Source of the DNA: Gracilimonas mengyeensis
GTDB lineage: Bacteria; Bacteroidota; Rhodothermia; Balneolales; Balneolaceae
Length of the DNA stretch: 64,000 nt
Direction of reading: 5' to 3'
NCBI RefSeq assembly: GCF_900182705.1
Contig: NZ_FXTP01000007.1
Coordinates: 124,001-188,000, forward strand
Both the position numbers and the translations under genes were made by a program. The notes beneath the pieces were generated by a model. It was not told the DNA's origin and searched no databases. It saw only the letters and a program-made list of their open reading frames with translations. This document shows, in pieces, positions 8,253 through 16,536 of this stretch (position 1 is the first letter of the stretch; the number at the start of each line of letters is the position of its first letter).

Positions 8253-8470
8253 TCATTTAGGTTTGTTGATATCTGTTTGGGGAATTCTTGATTTCTGAAG
8301 GTTTTTATTTTGAGGTGCTCTATCCAGTTCTTCGTCTATCGTCTGACAACTACAGCTCGTCCGACGATTGAATACTGGCAAGCCTTTTTGTTCTGGCTTA
8401 CCAGCGTAGTACCATAAACGATCGCCAGACCACTTTCTTCTGGATTCTCGCGATGTATCCTGCATTATTT
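8253..8470 (-). other. Structured intergenic region, possible RNA on the minus strand
   Basis: This part of the 387-bp gap between the surface protein and msrB holds several hairpins. On the minus strand: GCTGGTAAGCC / GGCTTGCCAGT (8405-8374, 11 bp, 10-nt loop), then ATCGTC-G-GACGA / TTGTC-A-GACGAT (8368-8338), and CCAGA / TCTGG (8443-8425). Three pairs in the first two stems are G-U on the minus strand but would be A-C mismatches on the plus strand, so if a structured RNA is made it is the minus one. A 70-codon minus frame covers the same bases, but its product looks like no known protein. No known RNA family is recognised. Confidence 0.35.
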
Positions 8471-8604
8471 CACGTACAAGTTCATCCTAATTCCCCTTTC
8501 TGTGGTCGGGCGAAATTCTTTAGTTTATATCCTGCCCCATCCAAACTTTATTGGTTTTCGTAGTGTTATTTGAACGCTATTCAAAATGAACCAACACTAC
8601 TGCT

Positions 8605-9171
8605 ATGAAATATTCCTTTGTTACCGGTTTAATAGTCACACTACTGCTTTCTCTCTTTTTTCTTTATCCAGGTCATTCAAAGTCTTCTGAACGACATACC
8701 CATACATCCGCAACCACATTCACTGCTGAACGAGATACTACGCCTGAAGGTGAATATCCCGTACAAAAAACAGAAGCTGAGTGGAAAGAAATTTTAACCT
8801 CTAAAGAATACCGGATTCTCAGGGACCGGGGCACGGAACTTCCCTATGTAAATGAATTTGACGGATTCGATAAAGACGGCATTTATGTGTGTGCTGCTTG
8901 TGGACAGAAACTATATAGCTCAGAGCATAAGTATGACAGCGGCACTGGCTGGCCAAGTTTTTGGCGTCCTATTGCAGATTCATTGGTGGGCGAACGTGAA
9001 GATAACAGCTGGTTTATGACGCGAACGGAGATTGTGTGCTCCAATTGTGGGAGCCATTTAGGTCATGTGTTTGACGATGGTCCCCGCCCTACCGGACTTC
9101 GCTACTGCATGAATTCTGCTGCTATGGACTTTATCAGCGAAGAGGAAATCTCATCAAACCAACAAAACTAA
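8605..9171 (+). CDS. msrB: Exported peptide-methionine (R)-S-oxide reductase
   Basis: MsrB repairs R-methionine sulfoxide in proteins. The 188-residue product has an N-terminal hydrophobic segment (about 6-21) followed by a Ser/Thr/His-rich linker, so it is exported or membrane-anchored and would act in the periplasm. The MsrB domain (about 52-178) has both zinc pairs, C96-AA-C99 and C145-SN-C148, the GWPSF substrate motif (115-119) and the catalytic Cys168 in RYCMNS. There is no fused MsrA. The gene is monocistronic as far as can be seen, with a 387-bp gap before it. Confidence 0.93.
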   Translation: MKYSFVTGLIVTLLLSLFFLYPGHSKSSERHTHTSATTFTAERDTTPEGEYPVQKTEAEWKEILTSKEYRILRDRGTELPYVNEFDGFDKDGIYVCAACGQKLYSSEHKYDSGTGWPSFWRPIADSLVGEREDNSWFMTRTEIVCSNCGSHLGHVFDDGPRPTGLRYCMNSAAMDFISEEEISSNQQN

Positions 9172-9240
9172 AATAACAGTTGTTTTTTGCGGCAACCATT
9201 TGGATTATCTGACGTGTACCACTCACGGTATTAATCTAAA

Positions 9241-9777
9241 ATGCATATTGTCATGTCGCAAAAAGCTACCATTCTGTATGAGGCGGAATTTAATCCCAAA
9301 ATCAAAACCTACCTGAATACCATTGGGATTCTGGTTTGTGTGATTACCGTGGTGGGAATTTTCCTACTCCCCCTTTGGCTAATTTTCGCCTCATTTTATT
9401 TTAAGCGATACTTTGAACGGCTGGAATGTGAGCTTACCACTCGCGCCTTACGCTTCAAAAAAGGATATATCTTTCATACTGAGCGCACTATTCCACTGGA
9501 TAAAATTCAGGATCTGACATTCAAAGAAGGGCCAGTACTGAAATATTTTGGATTGAGTATCCTTAAAGTGGAAACGGCCGGTGGCAACACCCAAACAGGT
9601 TCAGACCTCTCCCTCATAGGTATACAATCTGCATCAGAGTTTCGACAAATGGTGCTGGATCAGCGTGATAAAGTAACTGACAATGTTTCTTCATCTAATT
9701 CGGACACTGAGTCCACTGCGGAATTGCTAAAGGATATCAGGGATTCCCTGCAGCGCATTGAAGCCAAGATTAATTAG
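9241..9777 (+). CDS. PH domain-containing membrane protein (bPH_2/YdbS-like)
   Basis: A 178-residue protein with two closely spaced membrane helices (about 25-56, TIGILVCVITVVGIFLLPLW) followed by a bacterial PH-like domain. The domain includes the typical LTTRALRFKKGYIFHTERTI, then PLDKIQDLTFKEG and KYFGLSILKVETAGG. The C-terminal 40 residues are Ser-rich with a short helix LLKDIRDSLQRIEAKI. bPH_2 proteins are inner-membrane proteins of poorly known function, some linked to resistance against antimicrobial peptides. A start at the internal ATG 12 bp downstream (MSQKATIL) is equally possible. It is isolated from the adjacent repeat element. Confidence 0.82.
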   Translation: MHIVMSQKATILYEAEFNPKIKTYLNTIGILVCVITVVGIFLLPLWLIFASFYFKRYFERLECELTTRALRFKKGYIFHTERTIPLDKIQDLTFKEGPVLKYFGLSILKVETAGGNTQTGSDLSLIGIQSASEFRQMVLDQRDKVTDNVSSSNSDTESTAELLKDIRDSLQRIEAKIN

Positions 9778-9865
9778 CACTGATTTTCAGAAAAAGCTCT
9801 AATTGCGAAAGAACTGTGGAGTAAAATTCCCCTTTTGGGAGGGAATTAAGGGTGTGCGTAATAAT

Positions 9866-10130
9866 CCACCCTGCCCTGAAAGTGCATGGGTTTGGTTGAA
9901 GGCTAAAAGTCCCGAACTCTTTCCACAATCTCGGTCATCCATCCCGAATTGCTCGGGACGATGGACGTTGCATTTCGCGGAGCCTTTTCAACCTATTTTT
10001 TGAGCAATATTACCAGTGGCTAAAGCGGTGTTGCCAATGGCAGGTTGGGAATCATTTTGTGGCTAAGATTCTTCAGCGGTAGCTTCTGAATGACCCATGA
10101 TCTACGCAATTATTTTTTTTCGGAATTTTA
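9866..10130 (+). repeat. Dispersed ~270-bp intergenic repeat, copy 1
   Basis: Same order of blocks as copies at 54118-54384 and 62281-62570: CCACCCTGC..CTGAAAGTGCA, AAAGTCCC, TCTCGGTCATCCA, TGGACSTTGCATTT-GCGGAGC, CCAGTGGCT, and CTAAGATTCTTCAGCGGTAG then CTTCTGAATGACCC and TTTCGGAAT. This copy is the most diverged at its 5' hairpin. It fills most of the 439-bp gap between the bPH gene and the amidohydrolase operon; a 66-codon frame inside it is not a gene. Confidence 0.75.
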
Positions 10131-10149
10131 AAACCCGAGCTTTGCCTCA

Positions 10150-10185
10150 TAAAAAAACCCGTCAGATAATGATACCTGACGGGTT
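10150..10185 (-). terminator. Terminator of the amidohydrolase operon
   Basis: On the minus strand AACCCGTCAG / CTGACGGGTT with a 10-nt loop is followed by a run of seven T. Confidence 0.9.
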
Positions 10186-10216
10186 CCTATCAAACCAACC
10201 AATCAATTGGTCTTTA

Positions 10217-11539
10217 CTACTCTTCTGTTGAAACGGCGTCGCGGTCTAAAAATTCTTCATAAAGTTGAATATGGCGACTATCCATAGGAATTTTATATCC
10301 TTTAATAAATACCTGTTCAATATTGGTCATAGGCTGTAAAGGATCTCCATCAGAAATAAACAGGTTGGCCTGCTTGCCGGCTTCCAGAGAACCTAGCTTA
10401 TCATCCACCCCAAATATCTCTGCAGGGTTGATGGTGAGTGCTTTGATAGCTTCCTCTTTACCCAATCCATAAGCAGCAGCATAACCGGCTTCAAATGGGG
10501 CGTTGCGGGAATTCTCAGTATCATCTGAAACAATAGCCACCTTCACTCCTGCTTCCGCCATCAGTCCGGGGTTTTGGTAGGGACGCTGGTAGTTGTCGTA
10601 ATCGCGGCTTGGCGTATACAAGGTGGTAGTAAGCACCGGGATTCCAGCCTCGGCGATTTCTTCTGCCACACGCCATCCTTCTTCCACACCGGCAAAGATA
10701 ACATTCAGTCCTTCCTGACTCTCTGTCCATTTGATAGCTTCAAGAATTTCCTGTTCGCGACCTACTTCAATCACCACTGGTACTTCGCCAGATAATACTT
10801 CCCGCATGGCTTCCATTCGGGGATCGTGGTCCGGTTTAGTTTTTCCTGAAGGATTACCCTCATAGGCAGAAACCATTCGGTCATAAAAGCGGGCTTTCTC
10901 AAAGAAATCATTGATTTCCTTAATCTCCTGCTCATACTCTTTTTTGATCTCTTCCTCGCTGCGGTCATCCCACCAGCCACCACCGGTTGAAGACGGAAGC
11001 TCCATCACCAACGCACCGCTTTTTGCAACGGCCATGGAATCCGGAGAATATCCCCATAAATCCATTACGGCCGCTTTACCGGCAATGATGCCAGAAGACG
11101 GAGCGGAAAGCACAGTGGTAACTCCACTCACCCGGGTTACAGGCACCGAAGCGCTATGCGGGTTGAAAGCCGTAAAGGCATACATGTGGGGGTTAAAATC
11201 TCCCAGTTCCTGGTTATCCACCGTTACTGCTACAGCAGAAACTTCTACCAGCCCAAGGGCGGTCCACCCATCGATAAAGCCGGGATAAACGTGCTTGCCG
11301 GATGCATCAATTCGCGCATAATCGTCCGTGATTTTTGCGTTTTTCCCAACAAAGGAAATCTCATTTCCATCGATAAGAATAATTCCGCTTTCAATGGTAC
11401 CGTTTGTAACGGTATGGATGGTTGCGCCCGTAATGGCATATTTACCAAAGCCGGGCTTCTCTGTGATTTGTGCCTGGGCGGCCGCATGTAATCCAAACAG
11501 CAGCGCAGCTACAACAATAAAAATATTGAGTTTTTTCAT
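10217..11539 (-). CDS. Secreted amidohydrolase-family protein lacking metal ligands (third gene of operon)
   Basis: A 440-residue exported protein (signal peptide to about AQAQ, 24) with the imidazolonepropionase-like amidohydrolase fold: a small beta domain (KYAITGATIHTV, IDGNEISFVG), then VYPGFIDGWTALG, and the C-terminal return KALTINPAEIFGV with KLGSLEAGKQANLFI. At the position of the first metal-binding motif (normally D-x-H-x-H) it has D90-G-W-T, so both histidines are missing; no replacement HxH is seen. It is therefore probably not a classical metal hydrolase and may be a structural or regulatory partner. It follows the active paralogue by 20 bp in the same operon. An SD-like sequence (GAGAC) precedes it. 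Confidence 0.83.
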   Translation of the reverse strand: MKKLNIFIVVAALLFGLHAAAQAQITEKPGFGKYAITGATIHTVTNGTIESGIILIDGNEISFVGKNAKITDDYARIDASGKHVYPGFIDGWTALGLVEVSAVAVTVDNQELGDFNPHMYAFTAFNPHSASVPVTRVSGVTTVLSAPSSGIIAGKAAVMDLWGYSPDSMAVAKSGALVMELPSSTGGGWWDDRSEEEIKKEYEQEIKEINDFFEKARFYDRMVSAYEGNPSGKTKPDHDPRMEAMREVLSGEVPVVIEVGREQEILEAIKWTESQEGLNVIFAGVEEGWRVAEEIAEAGIPVLTTTLYTPSRDYDNYQRPYQNPGLMAEAGVKVAIVSDDTENSRNAPFEAGYAAAYGLGKEEAIKALTINPAEIFGVDDKLGSLEAGKQANLFISDGDPLQPMTNIEQVFIKGYKIPMDSRHIQLYEEFLDRDAVSTEE

Positions 11540-11559
11540 GATTCTGTCTCCTGTTTAGA

Positions 11560-12957
11560 TTAATTATGTTGCTGGGCTGATTGCTCGCCAAATAAGATGA
11601 AGGCATCCTGCAGGCAGGCATCGGCTTCTCTTCGCGATACGATTTCGCGCATGTGCGAACCATCTTCAAACTTGGTGCCCGGTTCAATGTGGATGCGCAT
11701 GTCATCGGCATCATTCGCCAGATCGAAGTACTTTTTGCCATCCACAAAAGTCATCTCGGCTTTACTGTAAATGTCAAAAGGATGTCCACTCCAAATGGCC
11801 ACGTCCCCGTCTTTACCTTCTTCGATGCTGCCTACCCGGTCATCAATACCTAACTGGATAGCGGGATGCAAAGTAATCATCTTGAGCGCATCATTAACCG
11901 AGGTATTTCCATAACGTACTACCTTGGCCGCTTCATGATTCAAGGTACGCTGGAGCTGATCGTTATCACTGTTAATAGAGTTAATCACTCCATTGGCATT
12001 TAAAATAGATGCGTTGTATGCAGTAGAATAATACACTTCAAACTTATAGGCCCACCAGTCAGAGAAAACCGAAGTATGAGCGCCATGTTTAGCCAATTCC
12101 GGGGCTACTTTAAATGCTTCATTCGCATGTTGGAAGGTGTAATTTTCAATCCCATAATCATTGAAAACGCGCACCAGCATCAGGATTTCATCGGCACGGT
12201 ACGAGTGACAGTGAACCAGGATTTCTCCTTCGATGATGTCATTCAATATTTCGTACCGTAGGTTTTTGGCTACGGGTACCGGAGGTGTTCCCCGTCCATT
12301 GCGGTCAAAACCTTGTTTGGCTTCAAGGTAAGCTTCGCGCTTTCTTTTGTAATCCAGTGCTTCGTCAAAGTGATTTCGGATAATCTGTTCCACGCCCATG
12401 CGGGTTCGGGGCTGGATACTATTCCCCTGGCCATGGACACGAGTTGGATTTTCACCCAGTGCAAACTTAATCGTTCGTGGAGCATCCTCAAACTTCAGGC
12501 CTTCCTGATCGGCACCATAGCGCAACTTCAGGGTCTCACCCTGACCGCCGATTACGTTGGCAGAACCGTGCATCAGGTGGATGGAGGTAACCCCTCCGGC
12601 CAAAGAATGATAAATTCCCACTTCGTTAGGGTCAACCGATTCTTCCATTGTTACTTCGGCTGTGACCGGATTGCGAGGCTCGTTGATATCCACGCCGTTC
12701 AAATGCGAATGCGCATCAATAATACCCGGCATCACATATTTGCCTGAAGCATCAATGGTTTCCACGCCACGAGGAGCGTTAAGGTCTTTCCCAATACGTT
12801 CAATGATACCGTCCCGGATCAATACGTCCGTATCTTCCAAATCACCATCCGTAATGGTAATAACGGTGGCGTTCTGGATGAGCACTGAGCCCTTTTCCTG
12901 AGCTTGGGCAGTCCACCCAAACGCGACAATCAATAAAAATAATGTCAATTTCTTCAT
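11560..12957 (-). CDS. Secreted metal-dependent amidohydrolase (second gene of operon)
   Basis: A 465-residue exported amidohydrolase with signal peptide MKKLTLFLLIVAFGWTAQAQ. All ligands of a metal-dependent TIM-barrel hydrolase are in place: D81-A-H83-S-H85, H249 and H251 in ILVHCHSY, H277 in FQHANE, and D331 in SINSDND. The C-terminal closing domain (GIDDRVGSIEEGKDGDVAIW) is normal. Homologues include imidazolonepropionase-like enzymes and prolidase-like peptidases; the substrate cannot be told. The operon order is 12960 gene, this gene (2 bp apart), then the 10217 gene, so three family members are co-expressed, with this one the only intact enzyme. Confidence 0.88.
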   Translation of the reverse strand: MKKLTLFLLIVAFGWTAQAQEKGSVLIQNATVITITDGDLEDTDVLIRDGIIERIGKDLNAPRGVETIDASGKYVMPGIIDAHSHLNGVDINEPRNPVTAEVTMEESVDPNEVGIYHSLAGGVTSIHLMHGSANVIGGQGETLKLRYGADQEGLKFEDAPRTIKFALGENPTRVHGQGNSIQPRTRMGVEQIIRNHFDEALDYKRKREAYLEAKQGFDRNGRGTPPVPVAKNLRYEILNDIIEGEILVHCHSYRADEILMLVRVFNDYGIENYTFQHANEAFKVAPELAKHGAHTSVFSDWWAYKFEVYYSTAYNASILNANGVINSINSDNDQLQRTLNHEAAKVVRYGNTSVNDALKMITLHPAIQLGIDDRVGSIEEGKDGDVAIWSGHPFDIYSKAEMTFVDGKKYFDLANDADDMRIHIEPGTKFEDGSHMREIVSRREADACLQDAFILFGEQSAQQHN

Positions 12958-12959
12958 GC

Positions 12960-14297
12960 TTACTCTCCGTTAAATTCGTGAATAGTGCCGTTTGAGATGC
13001 TGTGCAGCACCTTCGCCTTTTCTTCTGAAAACGGCTTACTGAAAACCGAGAAACTGGCATTTTTTCCTTTTTCCAGGCTTCCAAGTCGATCACCCAGTCC
13101 AAGGATTTCAGCGGTATTTTGTGTCATTAGCTGCACGGCCTCTTCTTCTGATACGCTGCCTTCATTCAACAGGATCTCCAGCTTGTCGGCTAAATCTTTT
13201 AGTTCCAGTCCTGCGGAAGCATATCCTACCGAAACACCAGCGTCCATGAGTTTGCGGATGTTCGTGACTTCTGCCTTCCAGGCTTCCATCTGTTTATCAC
13301 GATAGGCTTGTTCTTCTTCGGAAACTTCTTCTTCCTCAGCTTCCTCATCGGAGTCTTCGGCTTCTTTTTGCTTCTTATACCAATCCGGCATGTCCGTAAA
13401 ATCGATACTGGCCAGCACGGGGATGTTGCGATCTTTAAGCTCATCTGCTTTGGCGTATGCCTCTTTACCAGACACTATCACCACATCAAAGCCAAATTCA
13501 TCCTTAAGCTTAAGCAAGCGTTCAATGTGCTCTTTTTGATCCACTTCAAAATAAAGCGGTACTTCTTTATTGAGCAACGGAAAAAGGGATTCAATCACGG
13601 GATCGCGATCGGGTGCCGGCATCTCGGGATTTTGAGAATAATACTTGATGTGCTGTTGCAGCGCTTCGGCATCAAACATCAACTGGCGGAATTTCGCCAT
13701 CACTCCCATCAGCGTTGATGGATATACACCACGTGTCCATCCGCCGGGGGCTTCCTCAAAAGAACCGGACTGAGCCAGCTGCTCATGCAGCAACTCAACA
13801 GATTCCAAATCATCGGACAAATAGAAAACCTCCACTTGTCCGGGTAACATATATCCTTTGGGAACCAAAGCGGCCGTTGTGAAACCGGCCTTCATTCCTG
13901 TTTCAAAATTCTTATCGCTTTGTAGAACCACAGAAGGTCTTCGGTCGGGTTGAATGCCGGCTCGATCGTAAGGGGGATTGCCGGGATCGTCTACGGGTTT
14001 TAAATCGGTGGGCAAATCAGGACTTCCCCAAACTGAGAAACCATCGATGAAGCCCGGATATACATGCAGGCTGTCGCCGCCGTCAATCTCAAAGGCATCA
14101 AATGGAATGTTAACGTTGGAACCGGCAGCTTCAATAACGCCATCTCGCCACACCAGGGTAGCAGATTCGTCAATCGAGCCATCGGCATGGTGAATAGTAA
14201 TGTTTGTGAGCGCGTGCGCGGGAGTAGTCTGAGCCACAGCGGCTTCAAAGCTCACCCCTAAAAACAACAGCGCTAACCATAGTATCTGTTTTTTCAT
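12960..14297 (-). CDS. Secreted amidohydrolase-family protein lacking metal ligands (first gene of operon)
   Basis: A 445-residue exported protein (signal peptide to about AVAQ, 23) with amidohydrolase-like ends: ALTNITIHHADG, then YPGFIDGFSVWG, and C-terminal MTQNTAEILGLGDRLGSLEKG. The HxH site reads D85-G-F-S, so the metal ligands are lost, as in the third operon gene. A very acidic segment around residues 315-335 (EEAEEEEVSEEEQ) is unusual for the family. It ends 2 bp before the intact enzyme's start, which implies tight coupling. The likely role is as a non-catalytic partner; an alternative is an enzyme with unrecognised chemistry. The 274-bp divergent gap before it (14298-14571) holds the operon promoter; I could not assign its elements. 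Confidence 0.8.
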   Translation of the reverse strand: MKKQILWLALLFLGVSFEAAVAQTTPAHALTNITIHHADGSIDESATLVWRDGVIEAAGSNVNIPFDAFEIDGGDSLHVYPGFIDGFSVWGSPDLPTDLKPVDDPGNPPYDRAGIQPDRRPSVVLQSDKNFETGMKAGFTTAALVPKGYMLPGQVEVFYLSDDLESVELLHEQLAQSGSFEEAPGGWTRGVYPSTLMGVMAKFRQLMFDAEALQQHIKYYSQNPEMPAPDRDPVIESLFPLLNKEVPLYFEVDQKEHIERLLKLKDEFGFDVVIVSGKEAYAKADELKDRNIPVLASIDFTDMPDWYKKQKEAEDSDEEAEEEEVSEEEQAYRDKQMEAWKAEVTNIRKLMDAGVSVGYASAGLELKDLADKLEILLNEGSVSEEEAVQLMTQNTAEILGLGDRLGSLEKGKNASFSVFSKPFSEEKAKVLHSISNGTIHEFNGE

Positions 14298-14571
14298 AGC
14301 ATCTCATATGATTAGTATTTGCAGGCCCGAAATAAGCGCATTAATTCGCTATTAATAAAGGCGGGCTGATCTAAATTTTGTAAATAATGCATGCATTAGT
14401 ATCAACTGTACTTTTATAACATCATTCTATAGTCTTCAGAAGATTCTCGCGTAGTCGTGATTTTTTATTTGATATAATCCTAAAAACCGTGAATCATTTT
14501 TAGACGATTTCCATTTACTTAAGTAGATTGAATTAATTAGATAAAGGCTAAAACTTAAAAAACGGAGATTC

Positions 14572-15276
14572 ATGAATACACAAGTCAAAGCACATTGGTT
14601 GGGACATTCGGCTTTTAAGCTGGAGAGTCAAAGCGGAAAGATTATTTACATTGATCCTTTCCTAAAAAATAATCCTTCAACTCCCGATGAATTTAAGGAA
14701 GTAAGCAAAGCAGATTATATTCTGCTCACCCACGGCCATGAGGACCACGTTGGAGATACCGTAGAGATTGCTAAGAACACCGGAGCTAAAGTAGCCGGAA
14801 TGGTAGAACTTATAGGTTTATTGCAAGAAGAGGGATTACCTGAAGACCAGGCCATTGGCTTTAACAAAGGCGGAACCGTGCATTTTGATGATTTTTCCGT
14901 GACAACGGTTTCCGCTAACCACAGCTCTTCGTTCAAAGGCAAGTATGCAGGGGACCCCGGCGGACTCGTACTTTCTTTTGAGGATGATATCTGCATTTAC
15001 CATATGGGTGACACTAACATTTTTGCAGATCTTGAATTATATGGAGAGATGTACCGACCGCATGTGGTACTGGCCCCTATTGGTGATCATTTTACCATGG
15101 GACCTGAAGAAGCAGCTTATGCTGTTGAACTCATTGGTTGCGAAACAGCCGTACCCATCCATTACGGAACTTGGCCTCCAATTGACAGCGACCCGGAAGA
15201 ATTTAAAGAGATTCTTGAAGGCATCACGGACACTGATGTAGTGATCCCTGAAAAAGGCGCTAACTTTTTAGGATGA
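14572..15276 (+). CDS. Metal-dependent hydrolase, metallo-beta-lactamase fold (UPF0173)
   Basis: A 234-residue MBL-fold protein of the UPF0173/YtkL group. The N-terminus KAHWLGHSAFKLES and the metal motif T53-H-G-H-E-D-H59 are diagnostic; ANHSSSF, YHMGDTNIF and PIHYGTWP supply further metal ligands. It lacks a signal peptide, so is cytosolic. Length matches the family. The start ATG follows AACGGAGATTC, a plausible SD. Divergent from the amidohydrolase operon and followed by its own terminator, so it is monocistronic. The physiological substrate of this family is unknown. Confidence 0.9.
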   Translation: MNTQVKAHWLGHSAFKLESQSGKIIYIDPFLKNNPSTPDEFKEVSKADYILLTHGHEDHVGDTVEIAKNTGAKVAGMVELIGLLQEEGLPEDQAIGFNKGGTVHFDDFSVTTVSANHSSSFKGKYAGDPGGLVLSFEDDICIYHMGDTNIFADLELYGEMYRPHVVLAPIGDHFTMGPEEAAYAVELIGCETAVPIHYGTWPPIDSDPEEFKEILEGITDTDVVIPEKGANFLG

Positions 15277-15338
15277 TGTTCCCGACAATAATGGAATAAC
15301 ATTTGAGGAACATAATTTCTCGCCTATTACAAAATATT

Positions 15339-15376
15339 AAAGCCACAGGCTGATAAAGTCTGTGGCTTTTCTTTTT
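15339..15376 (+). terminator. Terminator after UPF0173 gene
   Basis: Stem AAAGCCACAG / CTGTGGCTTT with loop GCTGATAAAGT is followed by TCTTTTTA. Confidence 0.9.
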
Positions 15377-15439
15377 ACTAAAATGATATCATCTGGCAAT
15401 CATCATGTTAGTCATAAGTTGGCAAATAGAAGAGTGAAT

Positions 15440-15634
15440 TTACCCCCTCTCTTTATCCCCAAAATATTTTTTATGCTCTTGCAACTCATTGAAAACCAAT
15501 GCCCCCTGACCAACAATAATGCCACCATAGGCAAGCCATTTAACGCTGGCATGGTTTGTAAACAAAATCACTGAGGCTAAGAGAATGATGAAGAATGAAA
15601 AGAAGATTATGTTGATCGGTGATCTTTCTCGCAT
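15440..15634 (-). CDS. Small two-helix membrane protein
   Basis: A 64-residue protein with two hydrophobic helices (about 8-25, IIFFSFFIILLASVILF, and 31-46, WLAYGGIIVGQGALVF) and charged ends (MRERSP, EHKKYFGDKERG). It is probably an inner-membrane protein. There is no family recognition. The upstream side is the very AT-rich gap at 15635-15956 from which it would be transcribed leftwards. Confidence 0.5.
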   Translation of the reverse strand: MRERSPINIIFFSFFIILLASVILFTNHASVKWLAYGGIIVGQGALVFNELQEHKKYFGDKERG

Positions 15635-15956
15635 AAATATATTATTCGGTTTTAACTTCTTTATAATACAATTTAATAATTAAACTGAATTGTATAAAAA
15701 AATTACATATATAAATATTTGAATTACAATAATTAAAAGTAATCAATATTTTTATAATAAAAATAATATTATTTATATGCATTCAACTATTAATTATTAC
15801 TACCTAACAACCTCTCTGCACTTAAACTATTTGGGCTTAACACCATCAAAATTTTGCTGCTTATTTTTATTGAAGTATCACATTAATTCATAAGAACTAC
15901 ATAAATTTGGCTAAGATTCAAGGTTGGTCTAATCCATTAACTCAAAATTTATTACG
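15635..15956. other. AT-rich divergent intergenic region
   Basis: This 322-bp stretch contains no gene and is very AT-rich, particularly 15660-15790. It includes the inverted repeat ATACAATT (15666-15673) / AATTGTAT (15688-15695), a possible operator or hairpin, lying between the divergent small membrane protein and lipoprotein genes. Confidence 0.5.
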
Positions 15957-16370
15957 ATGAAATCATATCAATTGGGTGCATTATTTTTACTTGTCTTGCT
16001 ATTTACCGGCTGTTCAAATTCAGGAATGTTTATTGCCAGTAATAGCACCGAAGTACAATTAAACGAGGGGAACTACACTATCGTGGCCAAAAATGTGACC
16101 GGCAGTGCAGAATCGGCCTATATATTAGGGGGAAGCTTTTCCTGGGGCATGGCTACCAATTCATTTGGGCTTATCCCATTAGAAGGCAGCAAAACACTGT
16201 ATAAAGACGCCCGCGAAAACCTCTGGATCAATTTTGAAGCCGAACATGAACCGATTGAAGGCAAAAAACTGGCCTTGGTAAATGTTCAGTACGATGGAGC
16301 TACCTCGAATTTTATTCTATATACCAAAGCCAAAGTAACCATCACTGCTGATGTCATAGAATTTGAGTAA
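15957..16370 (+). CDS. Lipoprotein, DUF6567-like
   Basis: A 137-residue predicted lipoprotein. The signal peptide ends in the lipobox LFTGC (Cys at 19), so the mature protein would be lipidated. The body has conserved-looking blocks: YTIVAKNVTGSAESAYILGG, WGMATNSFGLIPL, LYKDARENLW and KKLALVNVQYDG. From memory this pattern belongs to DUF6567 lipoproteins of Bacteroidota relatives; function unknown. It ends 166 bp before the convergent cupin gene, with a shared hairpin between them. Confidence 0.75.
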   Translation: MKSYQLGALFLLVLLFTGCSNSGMFIASNSTEVQLNEGNYTIVAKNVTGSAESAYILGGSFSWGMATNSFGLIPLEGSKTLYKDARENLWINFEAEHEPIEGKKLALVNVQYDGATSNFILYTKAKVTITADVIEFE

Positions 16371-16503
16371 AAAAACAGCCAAGGTTTATTGTCATCCAAC
16401 TGAGCACAACTGGCTTACATCGGGCCTTTTTCCTGACCCAATTTGGATAAGCCAGCTAAAAAACATCTTCTCATTTATAAACTTCAGCACTGAAAGCTAT
16501 AAG

Positions 16504-16535
16504 ACAAAGAGGAAATATGTATTCTTCCTCTTTGT
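16504..16535. terminator. Possible bidirectional terminator hairpin
   Basis: ACAAAGAGGAA / TTCCTCTTTGT forms an 11-bp stem with a 10-nt loop between convergent genes, directly after the cupin stop. T-runs are weak on both sides, so function as a terminator is likely but not certain. Confidence 0.55.
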
Positions 16536-16536
16536 T

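Noticed and set aside
8380-8430. Possible 5S rRNA fragment on the minus strand (TGGTACTACGCTGG)
   Set aside because: Only a short resemblance to the 3' part of 5S; the flanking helices and closing stem do not match.
8253-8465. 70-codon minus frame between the surface protein and msrB
   Set aside because: Product resembles no family, and the bases are better explained by RNA-type hairpins. Kept only as a structured region.
9803-10003. 66-codon plus frame
   Set aside because: It lies inside repeat copy 1, is not kept open in copies 2 and 3, and has no protein-like features.
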